DNA of 11,417 nucleotides from an uncultured Taibaiella sp. (GCA_946886975.1 CAMPJV010000053.1:1-11417), one strand, 5' to 3'. Shown: positions 1-6,276, counted from the first letter of the stretch. Program-made: numbers and translations. Notes: generated from the sequence alone by a model not told the origin.

Positions 1-1151
1 GTGGTGCGGAGTTCGTGCATGGCAATCTCCCCTTAACGCTCGATCTGCTAAAGGAAGCCGGGATTGAGTACACTCCGGTCCGGGGAGAAATGTGGCAACA
101 TAAGAAGGGACAGCTTATTCAGCAGGAGGATTTCCTGCCGGATGGGGAAATCATTGCGCAGAAGCTTCAGGACCTTGAAGGCGATATCTCCGTAAACGAG
201 TTCCTCCTCACTCACTTCAGCGATAATAAATACACGGACCTCCGGGAAGACATCAGGCGGTTCGTTGAGGGCTACGACGCAGCAGATGTTAACAGGGCCA
301 GCGTAGCTGCATTGGCCAGCGAATTCGCCGAACAGGAGGAAGACCAGTATCGTATCAAAGGTGGCTACATCTCTATCATCAGCTACCTTGAGCAAAAATG
401 CAGGGCCCAGGGCTGCGACATTGTACTAGACAGCTCAGTAAAAGGGATAACCTGGAAGCCAGGGCAGGCAGAGGTCACAGCGACCAATGGAGAGGTTTAT
501 GCTGCGGGCCAGGTCCTCATCACAGTTCCTATAGGCATTCTACAAGCCGTTCCCGGTGATGCAAACGCCATAGAATTTAGCCCCGACATACCCGAAAAGC
601 TTGCCGCAGCAAAGGCGATTGGCTTTGGCCCAGTCATAAAGTTCTCCCTGGAGTTCAAGACACCCTTTTGGATACACCCTGCTCCGGCTAAGAATTTGTC
701 CAACATGGGCTTCCTCTTCTCCGACGCCGCGGTACCCACCTGGTGGACGCAGGCTCCCGAATCGTCGAATCTCTTAACAGGCTGGCTTGCGGGTCCAAAG
801 TGTCACTCGTTTGCGGGCGCTTGCAACGAGGAGCTACTCAAGAATGCACTACATTCACTGGCAGTCATCTTCAACACTGACGAGACAGATCTCCGCGCCA
901 GTCTTCTTGCATGGCACATCTCAAACTGGGCAACCGATGCCTACTCACGTGGAGCATACACCTACTCCACCGTAGGAGATCACGTAGCCCGGAAAACACT
1001 GATGGAGCCGGTAAAGGGCACGTTATTCTTTGCGGGAGAGGGCGCCTACATTGGTCCTGACACTGGCACAGTAGAAGCCGCCATCTATTCAGGATTGGAA
1101 GCAAGTAAAGCGATATTGCAGTCCAGCCTTGCTCAAATGGACACCGACTAA
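1..1151 (+). CDS. Flavin-containing amine oxidase, 5'-truncated by window edge
   Basis: FAD-dependent amine oxidase of the monoamine/polyamine oxidase type, which oxidises a C-N bond and yields imine and H2O2. The reading frame is open from base 3 (GAEFVHGN, the conserved 'GAEFxHG' segment after the FAD-binding Rossmann region), so the GTG at 15 is not a true start. The N-terminal dinucleotide-binding GxGxxG lies outside the window. Numbering from base 15, visible motifs are YRIKGGY (112-118), LITVPIGIL (168-176), a lysine in GPVIKF (K209) matching the conserved flavin-proximal lysine of this family, WATDAYSRGAYTY (305-317), and the C-terminal flavin-binding block LFFAGEGAYIGPDTGTVEAA (337-356). 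No covalent-FAD cysteine context is evident. The substrate cannot be inferred. It ends in TAA at 1149 and converges on the beta-barrel gene 33 bases further on, with no obvious terminator between them. Family assignment is sure; specific function is not. Confidence 0.9.
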   Translation, partial: GAEFVHGNLPLTLDLLKEAGIEYTPVRGEMWQHKKGQLIQQEDFLPDGEIIAQKLQDLEGDISVNEFLLTHFSDNKYTDLREDIRRFVEGYDAADVNRASVAALASEFAEQEEDQYRIKGGYISIISYLEQKCRAQGCDIVLDSSVKGITWKPGQAEVTATNGEVYAAGQVLITVPIGILQAVPGDANAIEFSPDIPEKLAAAKAIGFGPVIKFSLEFKTPFWIHPAPAKNLSNMGFLFSDAAVPTWWTQAPESSNLLTGWLAGPKCHSFAGACNEELLKNALHSLAVIFNTDETDLRASLLAWHISNWATDAYSRGAYTYSTVGDHVARKTLMEPVKGTLFFAGEGAYIGPDTGTVEAAIYSGLEASKAILQSSLAQMDTD

Positions 1152-1184
1152 CAACTCGTCATATAGAGATGTAACACCCGGCAC

Positions 1185-1853
1185 TTAAAAAAGGTACATC
1201 AGTCTTACAACCCACATGTTATTAAACTGCTCAGAACGGCCAAAGCCGGGCGGAATGTTCTTACGGATTGGAATAAGAGAATACTGGAACCGTAGGTTCA
1301 CGAAAAACCCGTTCCAGATATGTACGTTGCCTCCCAATACCAGGTTCAGGTCTGCCTTGCGGAAGTTAAAACTATCAGTAGCAACGGGACCATTGTTCGT
1401 GTTGATCTCTTCTTTAGAGGTGATCAGCTGAGAATAGGAAAGCCCTCCGCCGAAATGACTTCTTCTCCTGTCGAAGTAGTTCAACTGGATAGGCACTTCC
1501 GCATAGTTCAGGTTGATCTTATATTTCTGTATGTAGGTGCCCTGTATCCCGCTCTCCTGCACCCTGTGGCCGCGACTGCCTTTTTGCGAAAACAGTATCT
1601 CCATGCTGGCGGCCAGCTTTTCCTCCAGGTGGATGTAAACGATACCTCCTGCATTCAGCCCTACTTTGTGGTAGCCCGCATAACTATCTCCGTCCACCTG
1701 CGAAAAATTGCCCCCTAACACAAGCCCGCCATAGAAAGTACGGGGATCTTCAACGTAATAGTTCGAAGGATTTTGTGCCTGCGCCCGTTCTGTAAAGCTG
1801 ATCCAAACTATCGCGAACAGAAGAAGTGCCGCGAATTTTCTAATTTTAACCAT
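1185..1853 (-). CDS. Outer-membrane beta-barrel protein (PorT-like / OMP_b-brl_2 family)
   Basis: Predicted 222-residue outer-membrane barrel. Residues 1-26 form a signal peptide: basic KIRK, a hydrophobic stretch AALLLFAIVWISF, then cleavage after AQA (24-26). The mature part shows alternating aromatic/hydrophobic strands with glycine-rich turns (GGLVLGGNF, VGLNAGGIVYIHL, YAEVPIQLNYF, FFVNLRFQYSL) and ends in the strand WVVRLMYLF with a terminal phenylalanine, as many outer-membrane barrels do. The length fits the small 'porin family/PorT-like' barrels that are abundant in Bacteroidota. It is not close enough by eye to call type IX secretion PorT itself. The start is the ATG complementary to 1851-1853; a TATATTTG box lies 26 bases upstream. 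It is divergent from the 102-residue protein gene with only 17 bases between the two starts. Ligand or function is unknown. Confidence 0.8.
   Translation of the reverse strand: MVKIRKFAALLLFAIVWISFTERAQAQNPSNYYVEDPRTFYGGLVLGGNFSQVDGDSYAGYHKVGLNAGGIVYIHLEEKLAASMEILFSQKGSRGHRVQESGIQGTYIQKYKINLNYAEVPIQLNYFDRRRSHFGGGLSYSQLITSKEEINTNNGPVATDSFNFRKADLNLVLGGNVHIWNGFFVNLRFQYSLIPIRKNIPPGFGRSEQFNNMWVVRLMYLF
1841..1848 (+). promoter_or_regulatory. Possible weak -7 box for the 1871 gene
   Basis: TAATTTTA (1841-1848) matches TAnnTTTG in all but the last position and lies 22 bases before the ATG at 1871. It sits inside the first codons of the divergent barrel gene. There is no clear -33 element. The call is tentative; transcription could start elsewhere. 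Confidence 0.25.
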
Positions 1854-1870
1854 CCTAACCGGAATTGCTA

Positions 1871-2179
1871 ATGAGTTTCAAATATACTGCAAACACCCTT
1901 AAAAAACTGGAACAGCTATACGAAGAGGCGCGCTTCATCATACGTTATGAGAAGGGAAACTTTGCTTCCGGCTACTGCATTTTGGAGGAAAGAAGAGTGG
2001 TTGTCATCAACCGTTTCCTGAATGTAGAAGGCAGAATAAATGCACTCATTGAGATACTTCCATCAATACAGGTAAAGGAAGAAGAGCTGAGCGGGGAAAT
2101 GCTAAAATGGTATCACCAGCTGCAGGATCAAAGCAGACATGCTGACGATGCATCTGTACAAACTGAAATGGATCTCTAG
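1871..2179 (+). CDS. Conserved-looking small hypothetical protein, 102 aa
   Basis: I do not recognise a named family. The protein is soluble, with no signal peptide or membrane segment. It begins MSFKYTANTLKKLEQLYEEA, likely helical, followed by a probable beta region (FIIRYEKGNFASGYCILEERRVVVINRF) and a helical, charged C-terminus. It may be a small alpha/beta fold. The ATG at 1871 is preferred to the in-frame TTG at 1865, which would add only two residues. It is followed after two bases by the GTG start of the PhnP-like phosphodiesterase, so the two are almost certainly co-transcribed and may be translationally coupled. The start is divergent from, and overlaps the promoter region of, the barrel gene. 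Codon use resembles its neighbours. That it is a real gene is well supported by length, spacing and context; its function is unknown. Confidence 0.75.
   Translation: MSFKYTANTLKKLEQLYEEARFIIRYEKGNFASGYCILEERRVVVINRFLNVEGRINALIEILPSIQVKEEELSGEMLKWYHQLQDQSRHADDASVQTEMDL
1879..1886 (-). promoter_or_regulatory. Bacteroidota -7 box (TATATTTG) for the beta-barrel gene
   Basis: Read on the minus strand, 1886-1879 is TATATTTG, an exact match to the Bacteroidota -7 consensus TAnnTTTG, 26 bases upstream of the barrel start codon. No convincing TTG/TTTG -33 element is seen at 19-21 bases. The box lies inside codons 3-6 of the oppositely oriented gene at 1871, so it overlaps coding sequence. Confidence 0.55.
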
Positions 2180-2181
2180 CT

Positions 2182-2946
2182 GTGATAGTCACCTTCCTAG
2201 GCACGGGCACTTCACAGGGGGTACCAGTCATTTCTTGTAAATGCCCTGTCTGCACATCTTCCGATAAGAAGAATCACAGGCTCCGCTCTTCGGTTTGGGT
2301 ACAAATAGCAGGGCTCAGCATCGTCGTAGACACCGGCCCCGATTTCCGCTACCAGATGATCCGCAGCAAAGTTGACAAACTGGATGCCGTCGTCTTCACC
2401 CATAGCCACAAAGACCACATAGCCGGTCTTGATGATATAAGAGCATATAATTACTTCCAGCACCAGCCCATGGATGTATATGCTAGCGAGGATACGCAAA
2501 CTGCGCTGAAGAGGGAATTTGAATACATATTCCAGAATGGTGACTATCCGGGCATCCCAAAGATAAACCTGCACAGCATAGCAGGCGATGAGTCATTCTT
2601 TATAAACGGGGTGGAGATAATCCCGATTAAAGTGATGCACTATAAAATGGAGGTCCTCGGCTTCAGGATAAAGGACTTTACCTACATAACCGATGCTAAC
2701 TACATCCCTCCCCAGGAGCTGGAAAAGATAAAGGGGAGCAAGGCCATAGTGCTGAACGCCCTGCGGCACCAGGAGCATGTTTCGCACTACACTCTGTCCG
2801 AAGCTGTTCAGGTGGCCAGAGAAATAGGTGCTGAACAGACCTATTTCACCCATGTCAGCCATCAGTTAGGCCTTCACGATGAAGTGAACGCTACCCTTCC
2901 CCCTGGTATGCAGCTGGCTCATGACTGCCTGGCAATCGAATTATAG
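2182..2946 (+). CDS. MBL-fold metallo-hydrolase, PhnP-like phosphodiesterase
   Basis: A 254-residue metallo-beta-lactamase-fold protein similar to PhnP, the phosphoribosyl 1,2-cyclic phosphate phosphodiesterase. It opens with FLGTGTSQGVPVISCKCPVC; the CxCxxC at C19, C21 and C24 corresponds to the extra structural zinc site known in PhnP. Catalytic metal ligands are visible as THSHKDH (73-79: H74, H76, D78, H79), H153 in VMHYKM, D171 in YITDANY and H224 in FTHVSH. The start is the GTG at 2182: an in-frame stop lies at 2164 and no ATG is available, and the translated IVTFLGTGTSQG begins where the family begins. It sits two bases after the 102-residue protein gene. No phn genes are nearby, so a role in phosphonate breakdown is not supported. 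A housekeeping phosphodiesterase on cyclic phosphates or nucleotides is more likely. Family is sure, substrate is not. Confidence 0.88.
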   Translation: MIVTFLGTGTSQGVPVISCKCPVCTSSDKKNHRLRSSVWVQIAGLSIVVDTGPDFRYQMIRSKVDKLDAVVFTHSHKDHIAGLDDIRAYNYFQHQPMDVYASEDTQTALKREFEYIFQNGDYPGIPKINLHSIAGDESFFINGVEIIPIKVMHYKMEVLGFRIKDFTYITDANYIPPQELEKIKGSKAIVLNALRHQEHVSHYTLSEAVQVAREIGAEQTYFTHVSHQLGLHDEVNATLPPGMQLAHDCLAIEL

Positions 2947-2995
2947 CACGGTATAGCTGCTACAGGAATTATGACAATCGTAAAACATTCTTCCT

Positions 2996-3003
2996 TAACT
3001 TTA
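2996..3003 (+). promoter_or_regulatory. Possible -7 box for the TlpA-like gene
   Basis: TAACTTTA (2996-3003) differs from TAnnTTTG only in the last base and lies 23 bases before the ATG at 3027. No TTG/TTTG element is found at the expected -33 distance. The 80-base gap after the phosphodiesterase gene is consistent with an independent start. Confidence 0.3.
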
Positions 3004-3026
3004 ACCTAAACAACTGAATACTAATA

Positions 3027-3554
3027 ATGAAAAAATTACTTGTGGCCCTGCTTCTTAGCTGTGGCTGGACAGGAGTGTTGCAGGCTCAGAATATGGAGAA
3101 CACCACCATAAAGGTGGGGACGAAGGCTCCCGAGTTGAAGTTCTCTAACCCTAAGGGTGAAACCCTGGAGCTTTCTAAAATAGCCAAAGACCGCGTCGTT
3201 CTGGTCGACTTCTGGGCAAGCTGGTGCCGTCCATGTCGTGGCGCAAATCCAAGATTGGTAGATCTTTACAACCGCTATAAAGACAAGGATTTCAAGGGAG
3301 CCAAGAAAGGATTCACTATCCTCAGCGTCTCTATGGATCAAAATAAAGATGCCTGGGTTAAAGCAATTGAAGATGATAAGCTGGCCTGGGAATACCACAT
3401 GAGCGATCTTGGCGGGTGGGAATCAAAGCCTGCCGTGATATATGGTGTTCAGTTTATCCCTCAGGCGTTTCTGTTAGGTCCGGGCGGCAAGGTTCTTGGA
3501 GCTTACCAGATGGCTGAGCAGGCTGAGGCTGAATTACAGAAAATGGTAAAGTAA
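3027..3554 (+). CDS. Exported TlpA-family thioredoxin-like disulfide oxidoreductase
   Basis: A 175-residue envelope thiol-disulfide protein. Residues 1-20 are a signal peptide (KK, then LLVALLL, cleaved after LQA before QN). A C12 in LLSCG resembles a lipobox but falls too early for a typical lipoprotein signal, so signal peptidase I export to the periplasm is preferred. The thioredoxin fold follows: GTKAPELKF (31-39), VVLVDFWASWCRPC (57-70) with redox cysteines C67 and C70 in a CRPC active site, ILSVSMD (98-104), and the cis-proline region VQFIPQAFLL with P145. There is an insertion between strand and helix typical of TlpA/ResA-like proteins. CRPC rather than CGPC suggests a reductase or thiol-redox role, not peroxiredoxin activity. 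Partners are unknown; no cytochrome maturation genes are nearby. ATG start with an A-rich upstream region and no Shine-Dalgarno. Confidence 0.88.
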   Translation: MKKLLVALLLSCGWTGVLQAQNMENTTIKVGTKAPELKFSNPKGETLELSKIAKDRVVLVDFWASWCRPCRGANPRLVDLYNRYKDKDFKGAKKGFTILSVSMDQNKDAWVKAIEDDKLAWEYHMSDLGGWESKPAVIYGVQFIPQAFLLGPGGKVLGAYQMAEQAEAELQKMVK

Positions 3555-3625
3555 TTCCACTATTTAGGCTCAAATAGGAAGGAATATTCAGGCTAACAGC
3601 AAGTTTATCTGGTTTTATATAAATG

Positions 3626-3657
3626 TTTTGCTGAAAGTTTAGTTTTTCCTACCTTTG
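3626..3657 (+). promoter_or_regulatory. Bacteroidota promoter for rpmE2
   Basis: TTTTG (3626-3630) is followed by exactly 19 bases and then TACCTTTG (3650-3657), matching TTTG-N19-21-TAnnTTTG in both boxes and spacing. Transcription should start near 3663-3665, giving a leader of about 45 bases before the rpmE2 ATG. The same box pair and spacing recur at the tRNA-Glu promoter. Confidence 0.8.
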
Positions 3658-3672
3658 CCCACTCAAATTAAC

Positions 3673-3690
3673 GCATGGCAAAATCCATGC
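3673..3690 (+). promoter_or_regulatory. Hairpin in the rpmE2 5' leader
   Basis: GCATGG (3673-3678) and CCATGC (3685-3690) form a perfect 6-bp stem around the loop CAAAAT, inside the predicted leader and 18 bases before the start codon. It is not followed by a T-run, so it is not a simple terminator. It could be a ribosomal-protein leader element acting on translation; L31 leaders are known in other phyla. The stem also contains a minimal reading frame, described in the findings. Confidence 0.4.
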
Positions 3691-3708
3691 ACTAAAAACG
3701 GCAATACA

Positions 3709-3960
3709 ATGAAAAAAGACATTCATCCTAAAGGCTACAGACTAGTTATATTTAAAGATATGTCCAACGAGTACACTTTTCTTACTCGCTCTACCGCACC
3801 TACTAAGGAAACTGCTGTATGGGAAGATGGTAATGAGTATCCAGTAGTAAAAGTGGAAATCTCTAACACCTCGCATCCTTTTTACACTGGTAAATCTATG
3901 TTCGTGGATACTGCAGGACGTATTGATAAGTTCAAGAAGCGTTACGAAAAGAAGAAGTAA
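3709..3960 (+). CDS. rpmE2: 50S ribosomal protein L31 type B (bL31B)
   Basis: An 83-residue ribosomal protein of the large subunit, contributing to the subunit bridge region. It begins [17 protein letters not shown], the typical type B start, includes [11 protein letters not shown] and the conserved [30 protein letters not shown] end. It has no cysteine and so lacks the zinc-binding CxxC of type A L31, which makes it zinc-independent. The ATG at 3709 is chosen over an upstream in-frame extension to 3655: that extension would start within the -7 box and its translation is unrelated to L31. It is monocistronic, between a consensus promoter and a strong intrinsic terminator. Length is within the family's usual 80-90 residues. 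Identification is secure. Confidence 0.97.
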   Translation: MKKDIHPKGYRLVIFKDMSNEYTFLTRSTAPTKETAVWEDGNEYPVVKVEISNTSHPFYTGKSMFVDTAGRIDKFKKRYEKKK

Positions 3961-3994
3961 TTCTTCTGTTTCCATATTACTTGCAATAAGCACG

Positions 3995-4022
3995 AAAAAT
4001 CCCGACTTTTGTCGGGATTTTT
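3995..4022 (+). terminator. Intrinsic terminator after rpmE2
   Basis: AAAAATCCCGAC (3995-4006), loop TTTT, GTCGGGATTTTT (4011-4022): a 12-bp perfect stem with a GC-rich core and a T-run, 35 bases after the rpmE2 stop. It is nearly symmetric, so it could also act on the opposite strand, though no minus-strand gene ends here. Confidence 0.92.
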
Positions 4023-4079
4023 GTTACCGCTGCAATCCCTGCCCAAAGGGTACGAACAAGGGCGAAATGTCGACAACTC

Positions 4080-5288
4080 ATGAATTACATTCTCTTTGAT
4101 GATGCCACACGTTTCCAACTATTCCCTTTTACACATACCCGGCCTATAGCGGACATCCGCTGCGGCATAATAACCATGCGGGAGCGTTGGGAGAAGCTCC
4201 TGAAAGCTACCACATCCACCCTGACGGACAGCTACCTTCAGCCTGTTTACCATTTGAGCGCAGGCGACGACAATCTGCTGATCAATGCATCAATCTTTGC
4301 TAATGACGACCTGGCAAAAGAAGTATCTCACCTGAAGGAAGGCAGGAAGCTCATGCAGGAAGACGTACTTATAGCTGCCCGGTTCTCTAACGCCGAGATA
4401 CACTTCCATAATCTTGAAACGCATGTGGCAAAGCTGACGCCCAAAAGCTACGAAGGCAAGATGTACAGGCTACAAAACAGCTGGGATATCTTTTCACAGA
4501 ATGAAAGGGCTATCAGAGAAGACTTTGATCTGCTAACCAAAGGAAAGAAAAGCCAGGAAATCCCTAAACATGTAATCGTTACCGGCAAACACCACCTGTT
4601 CATGGAAGAAGGGGCGGTTATCCATGCCGGATGTATCATCAATGCTGATACCGGTCCTGTATACATCGGTAAAGATGCAGAAGTATTGGAAGGCTGCATG
4701 ATTCGTGGTCCGATCGCGCTTGGCGAACATGCAGTTCTTAAGATGGGTGCGAAGGTATATGGAGCCACTACTATTGGTCCCGGCTGCAAAGTAGGAGGAG
4801 AAGTAAGTAATGTGATTTTCTTCGCCAACAGCAACAAAGGCCATGATGGTTACCTGGGTAACTCAGTAATTGGCGAATGGTGCAACCTGGGAGCCGATAC
4901 TAACTGTTCCAACCTGAAGAACAATTATGATGAAGTGAAGATATGGGATGAGCACACCAATAAATCAGTTCAAACGGGCCTGCAATTCTGCGGCCTGATG
5001 ATGGGAGATCACTCCAAGTGCGGTATCAATACAATGTTCAACACCGGGACAGTAGTCGGTGTATCGGCCAATATATTCGGCAGTGGGTTCCCTGAGAAGT
5101 ACATACCCTCGTTCACATGGGGTGGTAGTGACGGCCTGGTTACATACGACTTTAGCCGTGCTATGGACACAGCAAAACGCATGATGGCGAGAAGAGACAA
5201 ACAACTATCGGAGCCGGAAACAGCAATGTACAAGCACATTTTCGAGACCTCTGCTGCCCACCGATCAATATTTACAAAGACCAATTAA
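4080..5288 (+). CDS. GlmU-family sugar nucleotidyltransferase-like protein with left-handed beta-helix
   Basis: A 402-residue protein of the Bacteroidota 'putative sugar nucleotidyltransferase / GlmU family' type. The N-terminal half (1-150) starts MNYILFDDATRFQLFPFTHT, a degenerate version of the nucleotidyltransferase loop LxxGxGTRLxPLT: TR and the P/T residues remain, but the glycines are replaced by DDA. Residues about 165-335 are hexapeptide-type left-handed beta-helix repeats (GAVIHAGCIINADTGPVYIG, AEVLEGCMIRGPIALGEHAV, KMGAKVYGATTIGPGCKVGG, then a long loop NSNKGHDGYLGNSVIGEWCN and TGLQFCGLMMGDHSKCGINT), as in GlmU acyltransferase domains. A likely role is in sugar-nucleotide or amino-sugar metabolism; whether it transfers a nucleotidyl or acyl group is not shown. 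The start ATG at 4080 fits the family. It lies 36 bases before tpiA, probably the same transcript. No consensus promoter is seen in 4023-4079. Confidence 0.85.
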   Translation: MNYILFDDATRFQLFPFTHTRPIADIRCGIITMRERWEKLLKATTSTLTDSYLQPVYHLSAGDDNLLINASIFANDDLAKEVSHLKEGRKLMQEDVLIAARFSNAEIHFHNLETHVAKLTPKSYEGKMYRLQNSWDIFSQNERAIREDFDLLTKGKKSQEIPKHVIVTGKHHLFMEEGAVIHAGCIINADTGPVYIGKDAEVLEGCMIRGPIALGEHAVLKMGAKVYGATTIGPGCKVGGEVSNVIFFANSNKGHDGYLGNSVIGEWCNLGADTNCSNLKNNYDEVKIWDEHTNKSVQTGLQFCGLMMGDHSKCGINTMFNTGTVVGVSANIFGSGFPEKYIPSFTWGGSDGLVTYDFSRAMDTAKRMMARRDKQLSEPETAMYKHIFETSAAHRSIFTKTN

Positions 5289-5324
5289 TTACAACCAATA
5301 ACGAACACAATTAGATATATAACT

Positions 5325-6092
5325 ATGCGTAAGAAAATAGTAGCAGGCAACTGGAAAATGAACATGACGATAGAGGAAGGAAAGAACCTCGTAGACAGTC
5401 TACTCACAACATTGCCAACCATCAGCGAAAACAGACAGGTGGTAATAGCGCCACCCTACACTCATATCACCCAGACGGCTGCGCAACTTGATGAATACGA
5501 GCACATATACACTGGTGCGCAAAATTGCAGCAGTGAAGCTTCCGGAGCATATACTGGTGAAGTATCTGCAGCGATGCTTCAAAGCGCAGGTGTTCAGTAT
5601 GTTATTATCGGTCACTCTGAAAGAAGAGAATACTTCAAAGAAGATGATGCCGTCCTGGTGAAGAAAATAGAACATGCACTGAACAATAACCTGCAAGTGA
5701 TCTTCTGCTGTGGTGAGCCCTTAGAGATAAGGGATGCCGACAAGCAGAATGAATACGTAGAAAAGCAGATAGAAGCCGCCTTATTCCACCTGACCGGAGA
5801 TCAACTCAAGAACCTGGCGATCGCATACGAACCGATATGGGCGATAGGTACCGGCCGCACCGCGACATCACAGCAGGCGCAGGACATGCACGCACATATC
5901 CGCAAGGTAATCGCTACTAAGTATGGCGAGGATGCCGCGAGCATGATGACGATATTGTACGGTGGGAGCTGCAACGCAAGCAATGCCGCCGAGCTTTTTG
6001 CATGCGCGGATGTGGATGGAGGACTAATAGGGGGAGCGTCGCTTAAATCTGATGCTTTTGCAGCGATTATTACTGCTATGGTGCAAGCCTAA
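5325..6092 (+). CDS. tpiA: Triosephosphate isomerase
   Basis: A 255-residue cytoplasmic TIM-barrel enzyme interconverting dihydroxyacetone phosphate and glyceraldehyde 3-phosphate in glycolysis and gluconeogenesis. Full length for the family. Catalytic and binding residues are all present: VAGNWKMN (N9, K11), VIIGHSERR with electrophile H97, the AYEPIWAIGTGR motif with catalytic base E169 and the flexible phosphate loop IGTGRTA (174-180), the phosphate-binding LYGGSCNASN (211-220), and the GLIGGASL end (233-240), where the usual GGS/V and A-S-L context is conserved. It follows the GlmU-like gene by 36 bases and probably shares its transcript. The stop is followed by a palindrome (6103-6114) that may weakly terminate transcription or belong to the tRNA-Glu promoter. 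Confidence 0.98.
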   Translation: MRKKIVAGNWKMNMTIEEGKNLVDSLLTTLPTISENRQVVIAPPYTHITQTAAQLDEYEHIYTGAQNCSSEASGAYTGEVSAAMLQSAGVQYVIIGHSERREYFKEDDAVLVKKIEHALNNNLQVIFCCGEPLEIRDADKQNEYVEKQIEAALFHLTGDQLKNLAIAYEPIWAIGTGRTATSQQAQDMHAHIRKVIATKYGEDAASMMTILYGGSCNASNAAELFACADVDGGLIGGASLKSDAFAAIITAMVQA

Positions 6093-6098
6093 AAATAC

Positions 6099-6120
6099 TT
6101 CCCCAAAATTTTGGTAGGAA
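6099..6120. repeat. Palindrome downstream of tpiA, overlapping the tRNA-Glu -33 box
   Basis: CCAAAATTTTGG (6103-6114) is a perfect 12-base palindrome. It is flanked by TTCC (6099-6102) and GGAA (6117-6120), which continue the dyad with a two-base offset. It contains the TTTTG used as the -33 element of the tRNA-Glu promoter. It may be a DNA-binding protein site, a poor terminator for tpiA (no T-run follows), or chance in AT-rich sequence. Confidence 0.4.
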
Positions 6121-6140
6121 ATAAAGAGCACGTATCTTTG
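6109..6140 (+). promoter_or_regulatory. Bacteroidota promoter for tRNA-Glu
   Basis: TTTTG (6109-6113), 19 bases, then TATCTTTG (6133-6140): exact matches to both Bacteroidota vegetative promoter boxes and spacing. Transcription should begin around 6146-6148, about 12 bases before the mature tRNA 5' end. The -33 box lies inside the palindrome at 6103-6114. Confidence 0.8.
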
Positions 6141-6158
6141 CATTCCCAAACGGAAAAT

Positions 6159-6230
6159 GCCGCGTTGGTCAAGGGGTTAAGACGCCTCCCTTTCACGGAG
6201 GAATCACGGGTTCGAATCCCGTACGTGGTA
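6159..6230 (+). tRNA. tRNA-Glu (anticodon TTC)
   Basis: The cloverleaf folds well. Acceptor GCCGCGT (6159-6165) pairs with ACGTGGT (6223-6229), including G1:U72 and G4:U69 wobbles. T8 and G9 follow. A three-pair D stem GTC/GAC (6168-6170 with 6181-6183) is present. Anticodon stem CCTCC/GGAGG encloses the loop CTTTCAC, giving TTC, which reads GAA/GAG. The T stem ACGGG/CCCGT has the loop TTCGAAT. Discriminator A6230 is followed by CAA, so the 3' CCA is not encoded. The layout matches E. coli tRNA-Glu position by position. Confidence 0.96.
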
Positions 6231-6235
6231 CAAAC

Positions 6236-6262
6236 AAGGGCAACTGTAAAGTTGCCTTTTTT
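6236..6262 (+). terminator. Intrinsic terminator between the two tRNA genes
   Basis: GGCAACT (6239-6245), loop GTAA, AGTTGCC (6250-6256), then six Ts (6257-6262); AAG/TTT extends the stem base. It begins 6 bases after tRNA-Glu, so that gene is a separate transcription unit. Confidence 0.85.
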
Positions 6263-6276
6263 GTTGGCAAGAGTTT

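Noticed and set aside
1168..1200. Inverted repeat GATGTA...TACATC between the convergent oxidase and barrel genes as a terminator.
   Set aside because: Only 6 bp of stem with a 21-base loop and no T-run on the expected side; it also runs into the barrel coding region.
2944..2962. TAGCA...TGCTA inverted repeat after the phosphodiesterase gene as a terminator.
   Set aside because: A 5-bp stem without a T-run is too weak to support.
3027..3092. TlpA-like protein as a lipoprotein, from LLSC at residues 9-12.
   Set aside because: The cysteine is too close to the N-terminus for a normal lipoprotein signal, and a good signal peptidase I site (LQA/QN) follows at 20/21.
3655..3708. N-terminal extension of L31 by 18 residues to 3655.
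   Set aside because: It would begin within the -7 box of the promoter, before the expected transcription start, and the conserved L31B N-terminus [10 protein letters not shown] starts at 3709.
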